Origin: Pseudomonas taetrolens
GTDB taxonomy: Bacteria; Pseudomonadota; Gammaproteobacteria; Pseudomonadales; Pseudomonadaceae
Direction: 5' to 3'
Assembly (NCBI RefSeq): GCF_900475285.1
Contig: NZ_LS483370.1
Location: 1,378,001 to 1,442,000, forward strand
DNA length: 64,000 bases
Below are positions 53,286 through 63,151 of this stretch, piece by piece. Under the pieces are notes generated by a model that was given only the letters and a program-made list of their open reading frames with translations, did no database searches and was not told the DNA's origin. A program made the translations under genes and the position numbers. Position 1 is the first letter of the stretch. Every line of letters begins with the position of its first letter.

Positions 53286-55007
53286 TCAGCGCCACATATT
53301 GACCTTGGCCAGGTCAATTAACTCTCGCGCCCGGCCGTCCATTACGGTTTTGAGCATGAACAGGCTAAAACCCTTGGCTTGCTCAAATGTTTTGGTCGGC
53401 GGCATGACCAGTTCCTGGCGGGCGCTTACCACGTCGACCAATACCGGGCCGTTATGGCTGAAGGCCTCGCGCAGGGCTGTTTCCAATTCTTCCGGATGTT
53501 CCACGCGAATTCCCCTGACACCCATGGCTTCGGCCATTGCCGCGAAGTTGGGGTTTTTCAGGTTACAGCCCACATCGGGGAATCCGGCGGCTTTCATTTC
53601 CATTTCAACAAAACCCAGGGTGCCGTTGTTGAGCACAATGATTTTGATTGGTAGCCCCACCTGATTCAGCGTCAGGAAATCGCCCATCATCATGGTGAAG
53701 CCACCATCACCCGACATGGAAATTACCTGTCTGTCAGGAAAAGCGGCTTGCGCGCCAATCGCTTGCAACATGGCGTTGGCCATTGACCCATGATTGAACG
53801 AACCCACCAATCGCCGCTTGCCATTCATCTTCAGGTAGCGTGCAGCCCAAGCAGTAGGGGTGCCGACATCGCAGGTGAAAATGGCATCGTCTTCAGCCAG
53901 TTCACTGACCAGTCGATTAAGGTACTGCGGGTGAATGATCGAGCTGTTCGGGCTGCTCTCAGCCAGTGCATCGAGGTCTTCGCGGGCTTTTTTGTAATCC
54001 TTGAGCGCGGCGTCCAGATGGCCGCGGTCAGGATTTTTCAGCACATGGGGCAGAACAGCCAGCAGCGTTTGCTTTACATCGCCCACTAACCCCAGTTCCA
54101 GAGGGCAGCGATTGCCCAGCGCTTGCACACGCAAATCGACTTGCGCGATATGGCCGTGCTCGGGGTAAAACTGGCGATAAGGGAAGTTGGTACCGAGCAT
54201 CAACAAGGTGTCGCAATTCATCATCGCCTTATAGCCGGAAGCAAAGCCAATCAGTCCGGTCATGCCAACATCGTAAGGGTTGTCATACTCGACGTGCTCC
54301 TTGCCGCGCAGCGCATGCACGATGGGCGCTTGCAGGCGTTCTGCCAGCGCCAGGATTTCGTCGTGGGCTCCCGCGCAGCCAGCGCCACACAGCAACGTGA
54401 CTTTTTTGCCATCATTGAGAAACGACGCCAGGTGGCGGATATCAGTGTCGTCAGGTCGTATGAGTGGCAGTGTGGGTTTAAGCCAGTTAGGTACCTTGGT
54501 TTCGCAGGCTTGCAGGGCTACATCTCCCGGAATTACCACCACTGCAACCCCGCGCAGGGCGATGGCAGTCCGCATGGCCCGCTCGAGGATTTGCGGTAAC
54601 TGCTCGGCTCGAGACACCAGTTCAACGTAGTGGCTGCATTCTCTAAACAGGCTCTCAGGGTGAGTTGCCTGAAAATAATCAATCCCGATTTCGCTGCCGG
54701 GAATATGTGCCGCCAGGGCCAGAACCGGTACTCCGCTGCGATGGGCGTCGAACAAACCATTGATCAGATGCAAGTTGCCGGGACCGCAACTTCCGGCACA
54801 AACCGCGAGTTCACCGGTCAAGTGTGCTTCGGCCCCGGCTGCAAAGGCGGCAGATTCTTCATTACGCGTATGAACCCACTGGATTTGTTCCTGACGGCGC
54901 AGCGAGTCAGTAAAACCGTTCAAGGAGTCACCGACCACGCCATACACCCGCTTGACGCCGGCTTGCTGCAAAGTTTCGGTGATGAAATCGGCAACCGTTC
55001 TGGTCAT
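53286..55007 (-). CDS. poxB: Pyruvate dehydrogenase (quinone), PoxB
   Basis: Thiamine-diphosphate and FAD enzyme oxidising pyruvate to acetate and CO2, passing electrons to ubiquinone at the membrane. 573 residues. Catalytic Glu in [15 protein letters not shown] region [20 protein letters not shown], ThDP motif [12 protein letters not shown] followed by [17 protein letters not shown] seven bases before ATG 55007. E. coli PoxB is a stationary-phase, membrane-activated enzyme; the same role is inferred here. Confidence 0.93.
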   Translation of the reverse strand: MTRTVADFITETLQQAGVKRVYGVVGDSLNGFTDSLRRQEQIQWVHTRNEESAAFAAGAEAHLTGELAVCAGSCGPGNLHLINGLFDAHRSGVPVLALAAHIPGSEIGIDYFQATHPESLFRECSHYVELVSRAEQLPQILERAMRTAIALRGVAVVVIPGDVALQACETKVPNWLKPTLPLIRPDDTDIRHLASFLNDGKKVTLLCGAGCAGAHDEILALAERLQAPIVHALRGKEHVEYDNPYDVGMTGLIGFASGYKAMMNCDTLLMLGTNFPYRQFYPEHGHIAQVDLRVQALGNRCPLELGLVGDVKQTLLAVLPHVLKNPDRGHLDAALKDYKKAREDLDALAESSPNSSIIHPQYLNRLVSELAEDDAIFTCDVGTPTAWAARYLKMNGKRRLVGSFNHGSMANAMLQAIGAQAAFPDRQVISMSGDGGFTMMMGDFLTLNQVGLPIKIIVLNNGTLGFVEMEMKAAGFPDVGCNLKNPNFAAMAEAMGVRGIRVEHPEELETALREAFSHNGPVLVDVVSARQELVMPPTKTFEQAKGFSLFMLKTVMDGRARELIDLAKVNMWR

Positions 55008-55542
55008 GGGAGCTCCTTAGAGTCAAAAAAATGCTTCAGGTTCGCGATGCAAGCGATGCCCAGGAAGGATAGACACAGGATCCGACTTCACCGGTTTTAA
55101 ATACGTTCAATGAATACGCGTTCATCTGCCCGAGGCAGGCCGAATCTCTACGTTTAAGGAGGAGCCCCCATAACGGGTATGAGCTTCAATGTTTAGTCGT
55201 GTGGCATCCAAAGGTCGAAAACTCTGCATTTAATGTGTCCGGTCGGTCGTGTGAGGCTGCCGGATCTTCGGTAACACGGTTGCGGGTCATGGGCGTTGGG
55301 CGAATGGGCATAATCGGTCGTCGGGACATGCAGGACACTCTGCTGTGTCTTGTACCCGATCGATTTTTTACCCAGCCTGCCTCCAGTCTGCACACGCTCC
55401 CTTCAAAACTGGCCTTTTGGGCCTTGTATCACTGTCGTCACGCCCGCCCGCCGGATTCTGGTCTGTTCCGTTAAGTCTTGATGGTCGATGCCCCTAAGGG
55501 GCTCGGCTGAATCGGCGCACCTGTGCGCCTGTCAGATACGAA
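55008..55542. promoter_or_regulatory. 535-base intergenic region before the glutamine-synthetase-like gene
   Basis: No convincing gene. Near its 3' end are two short palindromes, GCCCCTAAGGGGC (about 55490-55502) and GGCGCACCTGTGCGCC (about 55514-55529), just upstream of the ligase start; they may form leader hairpins. The 5' half is the poxB promoter region. Confidence 0.4.
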
Positions 55543-56937
55543 ATGACGAGTATTCCCATGAGTGCCACTTCTCCTTTTGCTGCGCCGCAAGAAGCCCTGG
55601 ATTTTCTGCAACTGAACCCGGATATCGAGATGTTCGAGCTGTTCATCCTCGACAATAACGGCGTGCCCCGGGGCAAGTTGTTGCACCGTGATGAGTTGCT
55701 GGCGGTGTATGAGAGTGGACGGCCGTTACCGAGCACGATTCTGGGCTTGAGCATCCAGGGCGATGATGTCGAAAACACCGGACTGGTGTGGGACGTGGGC
55801 GATATAGACTGCCGGGCCTACCCGATCAGTGGCAGTTTGCAGCGCATACCGTGGCGCCTGATGCCAATGGCGGCGGTGCAGGTCAGCATGCACCCGCAGC
55901 AAGGCATGCCCGCCACCGTGGCCGACCCCCGACATTTGCTGGCCAAAGTGATTGATGAGCTCAAGGCGGACGGTTATTACCCGGTGATGGCGGCAGAGCT
56001 GGAGTTCTATTTGCTCGATCAGCAGCGCGATAGCAATGGCCGGCCGCAACCGGCCCGTGACGCCGATGGTCAGCGCCCGCGTGCCACCCAAGTGTATGGC
56101 CTGCGCGAACTGGAGCAGATCGAGCCATTTTTGGCGGACCTGTACAGCGCCTGCAAATTGCAGGGGATTCCGGCACGCACGGCGATTTCCGAGTACGCAC
56201 CGGGGCAGGTGGAGATCACTTTGGAGCATCGCAGCGATGCTTTGCAGGCGATGGACGAAGCTGTGCGCTACAAGCGTCTGGTCAAGGGCGTGGCGCACAA
56301 GCACGGGATGGTGGCCTGTTTCATGGCCAAGCCGTTTGATGATCTGGCCGGTACCGGCATGCACATGCATGTGAGTCTGGCCGATCAGGACGGCAACAAT
56401 CTGTTCGCCAGCGAGGCCCCGGACGGTACGCCCTTGCTCAGGCACGCGGTGGGCGGAATGCTCAGTACGTTGCTCGATTCGCTGTTGATGTTCTGCCCCA
56501 ATGCCAACTCTTATCGTCGCTTTCAAAGCAACAGCTATGCGCCACTGGCGGCGACCTGGGGCGTGGACAACCGCACGGTGAGCTTGCGTGTGCCGGGTGG
56601 CCCGGCGTTCTCGCGACACATCGAACACCGTATTTGCGGTGCGGACGCCAATCCTTACCTAGCCGCGGCAGCCATTTTGGCCGGGATTCATCGCGGGATC
56701 CGCGAGCAGCTGGATCCGGGTGCTCCGGTTGAAGGCAACGGCTATGCCCAGACCAGCGAAAGATTGCCCACCGACTGGTTGACCACCCTGCGCGCGCTGC
56801 AAGGCTCAGCATGGGCCAAAGAAGCCTTCGGGCCGGAATTTTTGAAGGTTTACCTGGCGGTCAAAAACGAAGAATACCGCCAGTTCATGGGGGAAGTCGG
56901 GGAGCAGGATTGGCGCTGGTACCTGCAGCAGGCGTAA
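55543..56937 (+). CDS. Glutamine-synthetase-family ligase, PuuA-like
   Basis: 464 residues with the GS fold: N-terminal beta-grasp (FELFILDNNGVPRGKLLHRD), catalytic metal motif AAELEFYLLD, PGQVEITLEH, GTGMHMHVSLAD, and NRTVSLRVPGGPAFSRHIEH at the glutamate/ATP site. The set fits gamma-glutamyl-polyamine or -ethanolamine synthetases rather than assimilatory GlnA. No puu-type genes adjoin it, so the amine substrate is open. Start may be 55543 or 55558 (MSATSPF); neither has a clear ribosome site. Confidence 0.82.
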   Translation: MTSIPMSATSPFAAPQEALDFLQLNPDIEMFELFILDNNGVPRGKLLHRDELLAVYESGRPLPSTILGLSIQGDDVENTGLVWDVGDIDCRAYPISGSLQRIPWRLMPMAAVQVSMHPQQGMPATVADPRHLLAKVIDELKADGYYPVMAAELEFYLLDQQRDSNGRPQPARDADGQRPRATQVYGLRELEQIEPFLADLYSACKLQGIPARTAISEYAPGQVEITLEHRSDALQAMDEAVRYKRLVKGVAHKHGMVACFMAKPFDDLAGTGMHMHVSLADQDGNNLFASEAPDGTPLLRHAVGGMLSTLLDSLLMFCPNANSYRRFQSNSYAPLAATWGVDNRTVSLRVPGGPAFSRHIEHRICGADANPYLAAAAILAGIHRGIREQLDPGAPVEGNGYAQTSERLPTDWLTTLRALQGSAWAKEAFGPEFLKVYLAVKNEEYRQFMGEVGEQDWRWYLQQA

Positions 56938-56957
56938 GGCGCAGCGCCACAGCGGAG

Positions 56958-57014
56958 CAAGGCCGCGTCCGTCAACGACATGCTCCGGCAAGCGCACAGC
57001 CGGACGCAGCCTTG
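56958..57014. repeat. Imperfect extragenic inverted repeat
   Basis: CAAGGCCGCGTCCG (56958-56971) and CGGACGCAGCCTTG (57001-57014) are inverted copies with one mismatch, after the ligase gene. REP-like; may stabilise the 3' end. Confidence 0.6.
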
Positions 57015-57147
57015 ATCGACTCATCAATGGCCAAGGGCAGGGGGGTATAAAAACGATGTGTACTTTTCATCCCTTTCTGACAATTTTTTCACTGGCGTGC
57101 CGTTAGTCTCTGTGCCGAAGATCATTAAACGCCAGAGTCCGCGGGCC

Positions 57148-57795
57148 ATGTCATCGCAGCTACCGTCCACCACTGAGCTTGAATTCGCCGAGCGTTATGA
57201 CCGTGAGCATGCGCGGGTCTGTCTACAAGTGCGCCCGCAAGGGTTTGCCCGGCGATTGGCCGTGTGGCGCGAAAAGTGTCTGGTTCGCCGTGCCCTCAAG
57301 GTAGCAGGGGAGCCGGGCCTGGTCCTGGATCTGGCCTGCGGCGCCGGGCGCTTCTGGCCCGTACTGGCTGAGCACGAAAATCGGGTGATTCTGGCCGCCG
57401 ACCCCTCCCAGGGCATGCTCGATCATGCGCAGACCCATCATTCAGCCCACTTGCTGACGCGTATCAAGACATTCAAAAGCTCAGTGTTCTCTATCGACAT
57501 GTCCGAGAACGCGGTGGACAGCATCTTTTGCATGCAGCTGTTCCATCATGTGCACGACAGCGCGCATCGACTGGCCATCTTGCGCGAGCTTCATCGAGTC
57601 AGCCGCGACACCTTGATCCTGTCCGTGTGCGTGGGCCGTTCGGCGACTCACCTCGATGGCACTCAGCGGGTGGTGGTGAATAAAATCGAACTCGAAACGC
57701 AGTTCATGCAAGCGGGTTTCAGCCCTCTCAAACAGTACGATGTGCTGCCCGGTTGTGAGCGGGGCAGCATTTATATCGTGCGCAAGGGCACCTAG
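57148..57795 (+). CDS. Class I SAM-dependent methyltransferase
   Basis: About 215 residues from ATG 57148; GTG starts at 57112 or 57058 are also in frame and none has a clear ribosome site. Motif I VLDLACGAGRFWPVL, AADPSQGMLDHAQ, and SIFCMQLFHHVHDSAHRL. The N-terminal EFAERYDREHARVCL recalls kinase-linked 3-deoxy-octulosonic or LPS-region methyltransferases, which is only a guess. Its stop overlaps the convergent ampC stop at the CTAG 57792-57795. Confidence 0.75.
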   Translation: MSSQLPSTTELEFAERYDREHARVCLQVRPQGFARRLAVWREKCLVRRALKVAGEPGLVLDLACGAGRFWPVLAEHENRVILAADPSQGMLDHAQTHHSAHLLTRIKTFKSSVFSIDMSENAVDSIFCMQLFHHVHDSAHRLAILRELHRVSRDTLILSVCVGRSATHLDGTQRVVVNKIELETQFMQAGFSPLKQYDVLPGCERGSIYIVRKGT

Positions 57796-58952
57796 TTCAG
57801 CGCATTGAAAATGGCATGGGCCAGTTCGACACGGGCAGCATTGGGGTAGTTCTTGTTAGCCAGGATCACCACTGCCTGACGGTGCTCGGGGACGAACACA
57901 ACGTACGCGCCAAAGCCATTGGTTGAACCGGTCTTGTTGATCCACACCGCTTGTTGTGGGGGCAGCGGCGGGTCGAGGGCGATGGCACGGTTGTTCTCGT
58001 AAGCCATCGTGTTGGAATTGCCTTCCTCCAGCGCCTTGAGCGTAGCCGGGTAAGGATACTGCTCCCAGATCAGGTCCTGAGTCATGGGCCCGACCTGGAA
58101 GTAACCTGTGCGCGTGTCTGCCATGGCCTGACGCAGCGGTTCGGCAACGTTGCCCAGGCCCATGTTCAATTCAGTGAAATGGAGCAGGTCGCGAGCGCTG
58201 GTTTTCACGGCATAGGCTTCGTTACCCAGCAAGCCTGCATTCAGCCGGACGGGCTGGTTCTTTTTGTCGTAGCCCTGGGCGTACAGCGCCATCTTGCTGG
58301 CAGGCACGTCGATGTAGCTGTTTTTCAGGCCCAATGCCGGGAACAGCTGCTGCTCCACCGCCTGGACATAGGGGAGCTGCATGCGGTTGGCGGTAATCAT
58401 GCCGAGCAGGCCGATGCTGGGATTGGCGTAGCTTCTTTGTGAGCCGGCGGCATACGTCGGCTTCCATTCCTTGAAATAAGCCATCAGTTGACGCGGATTC
58501 TGCACGTTGTCGGGCAACTGCAATGGAAAGCCGCCGGCGGTATGGGTCGCCAGATGGATGAGCGGTACCTTGCCCAAGGGCGTGCCCTGGAGTTCAGGCA
58601 AGTACGTTTCGATGCTGTCGGTGAGCGAAAGCAGGCCCTGGCCCTGAGCCTGGGCGGCGAGGAGGGCGGTGAATACTTTGCTGACCGAGCCCACCTCGAA
58701 CAGCGTGTCGGGCGTCACCCCGGCAGCGGTGTCCTTTGAGGCGACACCGAAGGAATAGAAGCGCGGTTTGCCTTCAACGCTGAGCGCAATCGCCAGGCCG
58801 GGAATGGCATATTCCTGCATGACCCGGGTAGCCGCCGTGTGTACCACGGCATCGATTCCGGGCTCTGTACTGGCTGCCTGAGCGAGGCTGGCAGAGGCAC
58901 AGAGGCCGATCAGTGCAAGAGAGATCATGGGTAGTTTTCGCAGCACCTGCAT
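57792..58952 (-). CDS. ampC: Class C beta-lactamase
   Basis: Periplasmic serine beta-lactamase, 386 residues from ATG 58952 (the frame is open to 58985). The signal peptide ends near SLAQAAST. Active-site motifs: SVSK with Ser89, YANPS (Tyr-Ala-Asn), and NKTGSTNGFG (KTG). AGGA precedes the start. No ampR lies next to it, so AmpR-type induction is not supported here. Confidence 0.93.
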   Translation of the reverse strand: MQVLRKLPMISLALIGLCASASLAQAASTEPGIDAVVHTAATRVMQEYAIPGLAIALSVEGKPRFYSFGVASKDTAAGVTPDTLFEVGSVSKVFTALLAAQAQGQGLLSLTDSIETYLPELQGTPLGKVPLIHLATHTAGGFPLQLPDNVQNPRQLMAYFKEWKPTYAAGSQRSYANPSIGLLGMITANRMQLPYVQAVEQQLFPALGLKNSYIDVPASKMALYAQGYDKKNQPVRLNAGLLGNEAYAVKTSARDLLHFTELNMGLGNVAEPLRQAMADTRTGYFQVGPMTQDLIWEQYPYPATLKALEEGNSNTMAYENNRAIALDPPLPPQQAVWINKTGSTNGFGAYVVFVPEHRQAVVILANKNYPNAARVELAHAIFNALN

Positions 58953-59207
58953 TCGAGTGATCCTGTGTTTTATCAAGCTCAGCATTAACCGGGGCCTCAG
59001 GGAACGCTCCCGGACGGTTGACCGCCCAAGGGGGTATTTGAGCTGGAAGCGCTCGGCGGCTCCGGCAAGTTACATCGAAAAGCTGAATCTATATGTAGGT
59101 TGTAGACCGATTATTTGTAGGTTTTTTCGTGTGCAAGATTGAGAGTCAATGCTCGGAAATCCCTGACGGCGATATATACTGCGCGCCATTCTTCAAGGGA
59201 GAGCCGT

Positions 59208-60341
59208 GTGGCCATCGATATTCACTGGATTCGCGACAACGATAGCCTCAGCCAACATTGCCTTGAATGGCAACATTTGCCGTTCGTAGCTCTCGACACC
59301 GAGTTTATGCGGGTCGACACCTTTTATCCGATTGCCGGTCTGATTCAGATTGGCGATGGGACGCGAGCCTACCTGATTGACCCGTTGACAATCGATAACT
59401 GGCAGCCGCTTGCGGCGCTGCTGGAAAACCCGGCGGTGGTCAAGGTGCTGCATGCGTGCAGCGAAGACCTCGAGGTTTTGCTGCGCCTGACCGGCAGCCT
59501 GCCGGCGCCATTGTTCGATACCCAGTTGGCCGCGGCCTACCTGAACCTCGGCTTCTCCATGGGCTACTCGCGCCTGGTGAAAGAGGTGCTGGATATCGAC
59601 CTGCCCAAGGGCGAGACCCGCTCCGACTGGCTGCAACGCCCTCTGTCAGAAACCCAGATCAGCTACGCGGCCGAAGATGCGCTGCATCTGGCCGAAGTCT
59701 ATGTGTTGCTGCGTCCGCGCCTGTCGGATGAAAAATACGGCTGGGTATTGGAGGATGGTGCCGAACTGGTGGCCAATCTTCGCCGTGAAGTGGACCCCTT
59801 CGAGGTGTATCGCGAAGCCAAGCTGGCCTGGAAACTCTCCCGGGACCAACTTGCTGTCCTGCGTGAAATCTGCGCCTGGCGCGAGCAGGAAGCCCGGGCA
59901 CGCGACTTGCCGCGCAACCGCGTCATACGTGAGCAGGCGCTTTGGTTGTTGGCCAAGACTCAGCCGGACAATCTGGTTTCGCTGGCGCGCATTGAAGACA
60001 TGCACCCGCGTACCGTGCGTCAGGACGGCGAGTTTCTGCTTGATCTGATCAAGCGTGCCGGTAGCCTGCCTCCAGAGCAATGGCCGCCAGCCGTGCCTGA
60101 GCCGCTACCGGTCGAGGCCACGCTATTGATCAAGCGCCTGCGTGCCATCGGGCAGGCACAGGCTGAACGATTGAGCATCGCTCCCGAGCTGATGCTGCGC
60201 AAGAAAACCCTGGAAGCCCTGCTTAAAAGTGGCTTCCCCAATGGCCCTTACCAATTACCGGAATCATTGCGCGGTTGGCGCCGTGAGCTGATGGGCCAGG
60301 CCTTGCTCGATTGCCTGGCCACCGCTGGAGAACCGTCTTGA
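59208..60341 (+). CDS. rnd: Ribonuclease D
   Basis: 3'-5' exoribonuclease for tRNA maturation. 377 residues: DEDD domain with [27 protein letters not shown] and the DEDDy motif [16 protein letters not shown], then HRDC domains ([20 protein letters not shown]). GTG 59208 gives MAIDIHWI and follows AAGGGAG; longer upstream frames are not homologous. Its stop overlaps ycgL as TTGA. Confidence 0.95.
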   Translation: MAIDIHWIRDNDSLSQHCLEWQHLPFVALDTEFMRVDTFYPIAGLIQIGDGTRAYLIDPLTIDNWQPLAALLENPAVVKVLHACSEDLEVLLRLTGSLPAPLFDTQLAAAYLNLGFSMGYSRLVKEVLDIDLPKGETRSDWLQRPLSETQISYAAEDALHLAEVYVLLRPRLSDEKYGWVLEDGAELVANLRREVDPFEVYREAKLAWKLSRDQLAVLREICAWREQEARARDLPRNRVIREQALWLLAKTQPDNLVSLARIEDMHPRTVRQDGEFLLDLIKRAGSLPPEQWPPAVPEPLPVEATLLIKRLRAIGQAQAERLSIAPELMLRKKTLEALLKSGFPNGPYQLPESLRGWRRELMGQALLDCLATAGEPS

Positions 60342-60631
60342 AACGCATTTGTTCGATCTACCGCAGTACCAAGCGAGATGGCATGTACCTGTACGTGCTC
60401 AAGGCCGATGCCCTGGAGCGCGTTCCGGAAACCCTGATGCTGGCGTTTGGCAAGCCGGTGCATGCGTTTGACCTGGTGCTTTCGCCAGAGCGCAAGCTGT
60501 CCCGTGAAGACATTACCCAGGTGCTGGACAACCTGGAGGCCCAGGGCTATCACTTGCAAATGCCGCCAGCCGAAGACGAATACATCGAGCACTTGCCCGA
60601 AGAGCTGTTGCGCCGCAACGACCCGATGTAA
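60338..60631 (+). CDS. YcgL-domain protein
   Basis: 97 residues matching the YcgL family: [35 protein letters not shown], and [12 protein letters not shown] at the end. The start is a TTG at 60338 inside the rnd stop (TTGA), with GGAG eight bases upstream, so translation depends on rnd. The function of the family is unknown; it travels with rnd in pseudomonads. Confidence 0.88.
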   Translation: MKRICSIYRSTKRDGMYLYVLKADALERVPETLMLAFGKPVHAFDLVLSPERKLSREDITQVLDNLEAQGYHLQMPPAEDEYIEHLPEELLRRNDPM

Positions 60632-60640
60632 ACGCAACGC

Positions 60641-60664
60641 CAGGTGCCCGGTTCCGGGCACCTG
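60641..60664. terminator. Hairpin after ycgL
   Basis: Perfect 11-base arms CAGGTGCCCGG (60641-60651) and CCGGGCACCTG (60654-60664) with a two-base loop; no T-run on the + strand. Confidence 0.45.
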
Positions 60665-60755
60665 TCTGAACCGACTCATTTGATTTGACGGTGGCCGAAC
60701 GCAACGAGGTGAACCTCGGCGGCGGACGCTGGCAGTGTTTAAAAAGGCTACAAGC

Positions 60756-61688
60756 ATGCGCGTCCTGATTGCCGAGCACGACTACTCGCTGTACACCCGA
60801 CTCCTGCAACAAGCAGCGCCCGATCTGGAGATACAGTCCAGCGGCGACTCCGAGCAACTGTCGCGCATGGCTGCCGAATGCCCTGTGTGGCTGGGGCAGC
60901 CCGACTTGTTGGCCACCCTGCTGCGCCAGGGGCACAAGCCGCAGTGGCTGCAATCCACCTGGGCGGGTATTACACCGTTATTGGCGCAGGGTTTGCCGCG
61001 CACGTATCGATTGACCCGTGCCGTGGGGATCTTTGGCCAGGTGATGGCTGAATATGTGCTGACCTACATGCTCGGCCACGAGCGTGAAGTCATGGCGCGG
61101 CTGGTCAGCCAGGTCGAGCGCAAGTGGGACGAGCGCAAAGGCCAGAGCCTGGTCGGGCGTAAGGTGCTGATCGTCGGTGCCGGGGATATCGGTCAGACCG
61201 TGGCGCAGTTTCTGCAGCCGTTTGGCGTCGAGTTGTATGCCATTGCCAATACGGCGCGCGAACAGGCACCGTTTAAAGAAGTGGCGACCTTGAGCGATTT
61301 GCCGCGTCTGGTCGGGCAGATGGATTACGTCATCAACCTGCTGCCCAACACCGCGGACACCCACGATATATACGATGCGCCGCTGTTTGCGCAGTTCAAG
61401 CCCGAAGGTGTGTTTATCAACGTCGGCCGTGGTGTGGCGGTGGTGGATGCCGATCTGGTCGAAGCCTTGCGCCAGGGGCATCTTGCGGCCGCGATCATTG
61501 ACGTTTGCCGTCAGGAACCGTTGCCTTCCAAACACCCGTTCTGGACGGCCTGGGGATTGTTGTTGACCGGCCACAGTTCTGCTCCGACATCCCCGCCCAT
61601 GATGGTGCAACTGTTTGTCGACAACCTGCGGGCCTACCAGACCGAACAGGCCATGCGCGGCGAAGTGGACTTCGAACGCGGGTATTAA
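60756..61688 (+). CDS. D-2-hydroxyacid dehydrogenase
   Basis: 310 residues. NAD(P)-binding VLIVGAGDIGQTVAQFLQPF, catalytic Arg in NVGRGVAVVDADLVEAL, Glu in DVCRQEPLPSKHPFW and the late His in LLLTGHSSAPT. Resembles glyoxylate/hydroxypyruvate reductases of the GhrA group; substrate not certain. ATG 60756 has AAGG eight bases upstream; the frame is open from 60735. Confidence 0.88.
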   Translation: MRVLIAEHDYSLYTRLLQQAAPDLEIQSSGDSEQLSRMAAECPVWLGQPDLLATLLRQGHKPQWLQSTWAGITPLLAQGLPRTYRLTRAVGIFGQVMAEYVLTYMLGHEREVMARLVSQVERKWDERKGQSLVGRKVLIVGAGDIGQTVAQFLQPFGVELYAIANTAREQAPFKEVATLSDLPRLVGQMDYVINLLPNTADTHDIYDAPLFAQFKPEGVFINVGRGVAVVDADLVEALRQGHLAAAIIDVCRQEPLPSKHPFWTAWGLLLTGHSSAPTSPPMMVQLFVDNLRAYQTEQAMRGEVDFERGY

Positions 61689-61705
61689 CCGTCGCGTCAC
61701 GCACC

Positions 61706-61876
61706 GCAACCAGCGAACTCACGGCGGCGCTGCCGCCGATTAAAGGGCTTGTGCCGAGCGCTACTTGTGTAGCAGTTGCCGAAGGCTACGTCCGATTGCG
61801 AAGCGATCGCAGAGCCAGAGCACGCGGTTCATCTGAACGCCTGCAACCAGTGAATTCACGACGGCGCTGCCGCCGG
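61706..61876 (+). repeat. Duplicated 34-base unit with REP-like sequences
   Basis: A unit starting GCAACCAGCGAACTCACGGC at 61706-61739 recurs at 61843-61876 with four or so differences, in direct orientation. Between and after them are REP-type fragments (GTAGCAGTTGCCGAAGGCTAC near 61769; GCCTGCGGCAGCGGCTGCAG near 61882). Located between the dehydrogenase and nitroreductase genes. Confidence 0.75.
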
Positions 61877-61911
61877 TCGAAGCCTGCGGCAGCGGCTGCA
61901 GGGCATGTGGG

Positions 61912-62505
61912 TTACAGGCTGAAATCACCTTCAGCCACCAGCTTGCTCAATGGCTCGCGCTGGCTTGGGACTTCTTTGGCTTGCAGGTAATCCACCAGGC
62001 TTGCCTTGTCACCCAGCTTGCCGATGGCAACCATGGCTTGAACCGCATAACCCTCGGGGATTTTCAGTTCTTGGTGGGCGCGTTCGTAATCCAGGCCGCT
62101 CATGCCATGCGTGTGCCAGCCGCTCAGTTGCGCTTGCAGTGCCAGATGGCCCCAGGCTGCGCCTGTGTCGAAAGCGTTGGTGGGGGACGGTTTTTGCTCG
62201 GTCGTGCCCGGCGAGGCGTAGGTGGTTTTCGAGACAATCACCACCAGTGCCGCAGCATGCTGGGCCCAGCCCTGGTTGAACGGCACCAGCAGGCTCAGGT
62301 AACGGTCAAAGTCGGGTGTGCCACGCAGGGCGAACAGGAAGCGCCACGGCTGCGAGTTGTAAGCCGATGGGGCCCAGCGAGCGGCTTCGAAAAAGCTCAT
62401 CAGTGTCGGCTTGTCGATGGTAGCGTCGGTGAAGGCGCGAGGCGACCAGCGCTGGGTGAATTGCTCATGAATCGTGTGATCGGCAATGCGGGGATTCGCA
62501 GACAT
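61912..62505 (-). CDS. Nitroreductase-family FMN oxidoreductase
   Basis: 197 residues with the nitroreductase fold: SPRAFTDATIDKPTLMSFFE at the FMN end, RWAPSAYNSQPWRFLFA, and the C-terminal EGYAVQAMVAIGKLGDKASL. Probably a dimeric NAD(P)H-dependent flavoprotein acting on nitro, quinone or enal compounds. Monocistronic on the reverse strand. Confidence 0.88.
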   Translation of the reverse strand: MSANPRIADHTIHEQFTQRWSPRAFTDATIDKPTLMSFFEAARWAPSAYNSQPWRFLFALRGTPDFDRYLSLLVPFNQGWAQHAAALVVIVSKTTYASPGTTEQKPSPTNAFDTGAAWGHLALQAQLSGWHTHGMSGLDYERAHQELKIPEGYAVQAMVAIGKLGDKASLVDYLQAKEVPSQREPLSKLVAEGDFSL

Positions 62506-62672
62506 TCGAGTTTCCTGAATTTGAATTTAACGGTCCATTCCGGCTGTCAAACTACTGTTAAGCCCCCAACGTGACAAGTCTTGTTGCACCGTCAGTCACA
62601 AGCGCTTGGCCCACAGGGCCCGGGGTACTAGACTGGCGGCCTTTTCCACTCCCTGATGTTGACGTTTGAGCC

Positions 62673-63122
62673 ATGGCCGCAAAAGTTGAACCGTTCTGGA
62701 TCCGCAAAACCCTCGATCAACTCGATCAAGAGGAATGGGAGTCGCTGTGCGACGGCTGCGGGCTGTGCTGCTTGCAAAAGCTCGAGGATGAAGACGATAA
62801 CAGCGTCTACTACACGCGCATTGCCTGCAAATTGCTCGACCTCAAAACCTGCCAGTGCACCGATTATCCGAATCGTCGGGACTCAGTGCCTGACTGCATT
62901 CAGCTCTCGCCGGGCAAGGCCGAATCGTTCAAGTGGTTGCCACCGACCTGTGGCTACCGCCTGGTCAGCGAGCGCAAGGATTTGCCGTTGTGGCATCACC
63001 TGGTCTGCGGTGATCCGGACGCTGTGCACCATGAGCGCATCTCACAGTCAGGCCGTATGCTCGCCGAAGGCAGCGTGCCGGAAGAAGACTGGGAAGATCA
63101 TCTGATTTTCCGCGCCGGCTAA
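62673..63122 (+). CDS. YcgN-family cysteine-cluster protein
   Basis: 149 residues. Cys motif [14 protein letters not shown] near residue 28, then [17 protein letters not shown] and a later CGYRLV and CGD. This is the UPF0260/YkgJ-type zinc or iron cluster family of unknown function. Eight or more conserved Cys suggest a bound metal centre. Precedes the secreted protein at 63152 by 29 bases. Confidence 0.9.
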   Translation: MAAKVEPFWIRKTLDQLDQEEWESLCDGCGLCCLQKLEDEDDNSVYYTRIACKLLDLKTCQCTDYPNRRDSVPDCIQLSPGKAESFKWLPPTCGYRLVSERKDLPLWHHLVCGDPDAVHHERISQSGRMLAEGSVPEEDWEDHLIFRAG

Positions 63123-63151
63123 AGGCCGAAGCGGTTTCCAAGGAGTGCGTA

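Noticed and set aside
55199..55474. 91-codon frame in the poxB upstream region
   Set aside because: No ribosome site, Cys/Arg-rich product without domain pattern; overlapping frames on both strands are equally open.
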